NCBI GenBank assembly: GCA_037577475.1
Contig: CM075189.1
Coordinates: 17,709,839-17,773,838, forward strand
Length of the DNA: 64,000 bases
Direction: 5' to 3'
DNA from: Chaunax sp. Z400
Taxonomy: Eukaryota > Chordata > Actinopteri > Lophiiformes > Chaunacidae
Both the position numbers and the translations under genes were made by a program. Shown here one piece after another: positions 12,352 to 64,000 of the stretch (its first letter is position 1; each line of letters starts with the position of its first letter). Under the pieces are notes generated by a model, which saw only the letters and a list, made by a program, of their open reading frames with translations, was not told where the DNA came from and did not search any database.

Positions 12352-13724
12352 CTTGTGTGTCGAATGGGCAACAGACAAAAGAGAAGAGTTCAGTATATAG
12401 AAGGAAAGAGGCTGATGTAAGAATTGGATAAACGGTGATGAACTGATTTGGTGCCATTGATGTGTATATCTTATCTTGGATGAATGACTCAAACGCAGAT
12501 GGAGAAGGCTACTGTTGCAGAGTTAACTTGGCCGAGCATTCTTAAACGTTTAAGACCCGCCCAGTCAAATGCGTGCAGCTTTGAGTACGAGTCTCAGTCA
12601 ATAAGAATCCCAAGGAACAAATTAATTCTATTTAAATGAAATCCGATGACCTCCAATGATTTCTCATCAGAGGCAATGCCGTGCTGTGTTTTCACCCACA
12701 GTTCGTGAGATGAGGTGGGAGGACAGATTCAGATATGGATTTAAAAAAATGTCATTTTTATCCATGATAGACTGAGGTCACTTTGCTTGGAATATTTATG
12801 TTTGGAGCTCAGTAGTTTTTAGGCCATTAACAAAACATTGTCCACGATGAATACCTTTCCTAACTGTAGCACCGACCAGTCTAAAGTTGGCTGACATAAT
12901 TCATTAACATGCACACACTTAGCTATAATGGGGGACATGGGTTGGGAACCACATGGGGCTTGCTTAAAGGTATGTATAGTCCACTTCTGGAATCTGACAA
13001 GGAAGAAAACTTTCAGCTGTCCTGTCCCAAATTAAGGCAAAAACTGCCCATAAAAAGACTCACTTTTAATGTAAAGAAAACATCATCAGCATCACAACTT
13101 TTGCTTAGGTAATACTTAAATCATCAGTTCACTCATTAGATCGTGACCAAAATACTTAGAATGACTTTATTAAAATAAAAGAGCTGTAATTCAGTATTAA
13201 AGACATATAAAAGGAATAAGTTAGAATATATCTCACTATTCCTATTACCAAATCCCAGACTATGTCGAATTATAATGATATCAATAACATATGGAGTTTT
13301 TGCCCACGTTCAAATATCCTTGTTTTTATAAGCTAAACACAAGGGCAGTCAGTTAAGACTGAGGACATCATCTGTCAAACCCTGAGTATGTGTATCCATC
13401 TAAAGCACTGTGACAGCGGTTAATGTACTGTAAACTGCTATAAAACTGCTATTAAATAAATGCGCCACCACTCCTCTCCTCCTCCATTTTTAGTCCTTGA
13501 GTGTGTCCCCAGTTAATAGGGTTGTGTTCGTTAACAAGCCTGTGAAGCCCTCGTCAGCAGCATTATCACAGCCGTACATAGACACGGCGGTTTTATCAGC
13601 ACTCTCTATGGCAGACAACTCTGAAATTAGTCGCTCAGAGAGAGGCAAATAATGTTATTACACATTGCAAGCTGTGTCTGAAGACCAGGAATGCCAATAT
13701 AGTGGTTGTTGTGCGCGCAGGAAG
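12352..13724. other. noncoding upstream region, nothing recognised
   Basis: No exon recognised. The 13490-13620 part is less AT-rich and could be a regulatory element, but there is no direct support. Confidence 0.4.
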
Positions 13725-13744
13725 ACACACACACACACACACAC
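13725..13744. repeat. (AC)10 microsatellite
   Basis: Ten AC units. Confidence 0.95.
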
Positions 13745-14672
13745 TGTGCATATGCAACAGACCTTCTGAGGTGTGAAGTGTGTGAGTGTTACTCAGTTGT
13801 CTTGCCTTGGTATTAGAAGAGAAGAGGGCATCTTGGCTCAGCCAGCAGTCACAGCAGTTTACAGGTCTGTCATAGAGAAGGAGGTTGAGCAGCGGGGAGA
13901 ATTGAAGCACATTTAGAGCTGTGAAACTGACTGCAGATGGGGGAGAATGAGCCGCGGGTGGATCTGCTCATGTTGACTTTACTTTAGGGTTTTTATTATG
14001 AGGATCTAAATGTGTTTGGTTTATTATGCAGCACTTGGCAGAAAACCGAGTCTTGAGTTGTGATTTTGAGATGATGTGTTTGTTTTGTTTTTTTGTGCAA
14101 AGTTAGACATTTTTTCAAGGTTTAGTAGAAGATTCCCTGGCAAATGCCCGATAGCATCAGGATTTGTGCTTAGTGCCATCTTGATCTTTCTTTTTTTTAC
14201 ACTTTATTTTCTCTCTCTGACTTGCAACAGAAAGCCCTGGTCTTTCGCTGGTGTAATTATTGGTGTAGATTTTCTGTAGATATGTGAATACATTCCTTTT
14301 TTATTTATTTTTTTATTTGCTTGTGCACGTACAAGCAAGATGCTACATTTATGGGACAGTTTATCCAAGCCTACAGCAACATTTTCCAGTGGATTCTTAC
14401 AGGCCGCTTAGATATGGAGTATCCTGGTAGAGAAACTGGAAAAATATCAGTATTAATAGATTGAAAATGACACTGTTATTGAAATCACTATGGTCACTTA
14501 CTGACTGCAGGGTCACAGTGCCCTCCCCACTCCTCTCCACATAGTTTTAAAAAATCTCAGGCTTTGCTGTAACATGATTCCTTTTCTGGAGCAACCCTGT
14601 GTGTTGATGATTTAGAGGTCACAGGAATTATACTGACTCTTTTCTCTATCCCGTTTTATTTTTTCCTTCCAG
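13745..14672 (+). other. enox2: intron upstream of the first recognised enox2 exon
   Basis: Ends in a pyrimidine-rich acceptor (CTTCCAG at 14666-14672). Its 5' boundary, and hence the upstream exon, was not found. Confidence 0.6.
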
Positions 14673-14686
14673 AGGGGATCTGCAAC

Positions 14687-63171
<48,485 letters not shown>

Positions 63172-64000
63172 ACTGTGCCGGTGACATTTCAGGGGCACGG
63201 AGGAGACAACAGGCGGACAAGGCAGCACAAGGGCACTGTGGTGTCATTGTGAAAGACACAGTATAAAGCCCACAACGATCATGGACGGTGTGCTTTACCT
63301 GACTCTACAAGGACACAAGGACGGTTGAGAACAAATCAGGAAGGAATGTTACATGAGAATTTCAGGGACTCTGTGTAGAAAAGGCAGCGTTTCCATTGTT
63401 GCAGGAATGTTGACAGCAAACCACGGTGAGTCTTCATGAGCTTGAACGCTGTATCTCAGTGTCTGCAAAATATTTTTAGCGATGGTGAATCTCTGGGCGT
63501 CACAGAGGAGCACCGATTCCTGCCGTCACTGGATTGTTACATAGGTATCGCCCACATGGGCAGGGCATTGTGCTTTGGGGGTCCTACAGTCGGCTGTGTA
63601 TTGTGTCAGCGCGGGTCAGGACTGCAGGGTTACCAAGGAGGCTTATCAGGGTCTAACCGAACATTTAAAACCTCAGAACCCTTCGGCCTCCCTCTCTTCT
63701 CTTTTTGCCGTTCCTGGTTTGTAACATAAATCCAAAATTGATATATTTCTTCATTTTCTGTAAAGGCTGTCAACAGTTGCATAGAATCATTTGTTGTAAT
63801 ACACTGTAAATGCTTGGATGATATTTTTGATTATAAAAAAAAAAGACGTTTTGAGTACATAAAAATGCTTGAGTTCATTTCTATGTATCTGTTGCTTGGA
63901 GAGGCTGGTGGGTAAATATCTGTGTGTGTTATTCTACTACAGTACGAACAACCTTTAAGTCCTGAGAGAGAGACACACACACACACACCTGCATAAGTCA
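63172..64000 (+). other. enox2: enox2 3' UTR and downstream sequence
   Basis: Begins directly after the stop codon. No canonical AATAAA hexamer appears before the window end; weaker variants are TATAAA at about 63832 before an A-run, CATAAA near 63726 and ATAAAA near 63860. The true 3' end may lie in this stretch or beyond 64000. A short (GA)n then (AC)n repeat closes the window (63964-63988). An open frame at 63436-63729 has no recognisable product. Confidence 0.7.

Overview
The window looks like teleost fish genomic DNA, probably percomorph. It is AT-rich and intron-dominated, densely sprinkled with (GT/CA)n microsatellites, and carries degraded copies of fish-type transposons: a tRNA-headed SINE with an L2-like tail, a PIF/Harbinger relic, a hAT relic and several dispersed families of unresolved class. 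There are no operons, CRISPR arrays, rRNA genes or intact mobile elements.

The one gene I can reconstruct with confidence lies on the + strand: enox2 (ecto-NOX disulfide-thiol exchanger 2, the tNOX family). Thirteen coding exons run from a start codon at 14687 to a TAG at 63169-63171. They join in frame with GT/AG splice sites at every junction and encode 619 residues, against about 610 in the human protein as I remember it. ENOX2 is preferred over ENOX1 because of the MPMSDP, DFDP, PPPATR, SQAEALKEEN, SEREALLVG and GASIEYICSYL blocks. Protein order: Met/Pro-rich N-terminus, CxxC pair, RRM domain (about 106-185), charged helical middle, acidic hinge, coiled coil, variable linker, conserved C-terminal domain with HVH and TGVGAS motifs. 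The first coding exon has a splice acceptor, so at least one more 5' exon and the promoter lie upstream, unidentified or outside the window.

Layout: 1-14672 is upstream DNA (SINE, a GC-richer patch at 2.4-3.2 kb, microsatellites, and a possible minus-strand terminal exon of an unidentified neighbour at 6068-6141). 14673-28296 holds the first two coding exons, separated by a 13 kb intron with the Harbinger relic. 28297-47123 holds the RRM and helical exons; intron 2 carries a hAT transposase relic. 47124-63171 holds the acidic hinge, coiled coil, linker and C-terminal domain. 63172 onward is 3' UTR.

Most unusual points: the acceptor of the exon at 57065 sits one base after a 102-bp (GT)n tract, with no pyrimidine tract, and skipping that exon would shift the frame and replace the C-terminal domain. 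Several residues emphasised in human tNOX work (EEMTE, C569, C575, H562, H582) are replaced here. I did not find a convincing wholly new system; the interest lies in splicing architecture, ENOX2 evolution and transposon fossils. Comparisons with human proteins are from memory, not from an alignment.
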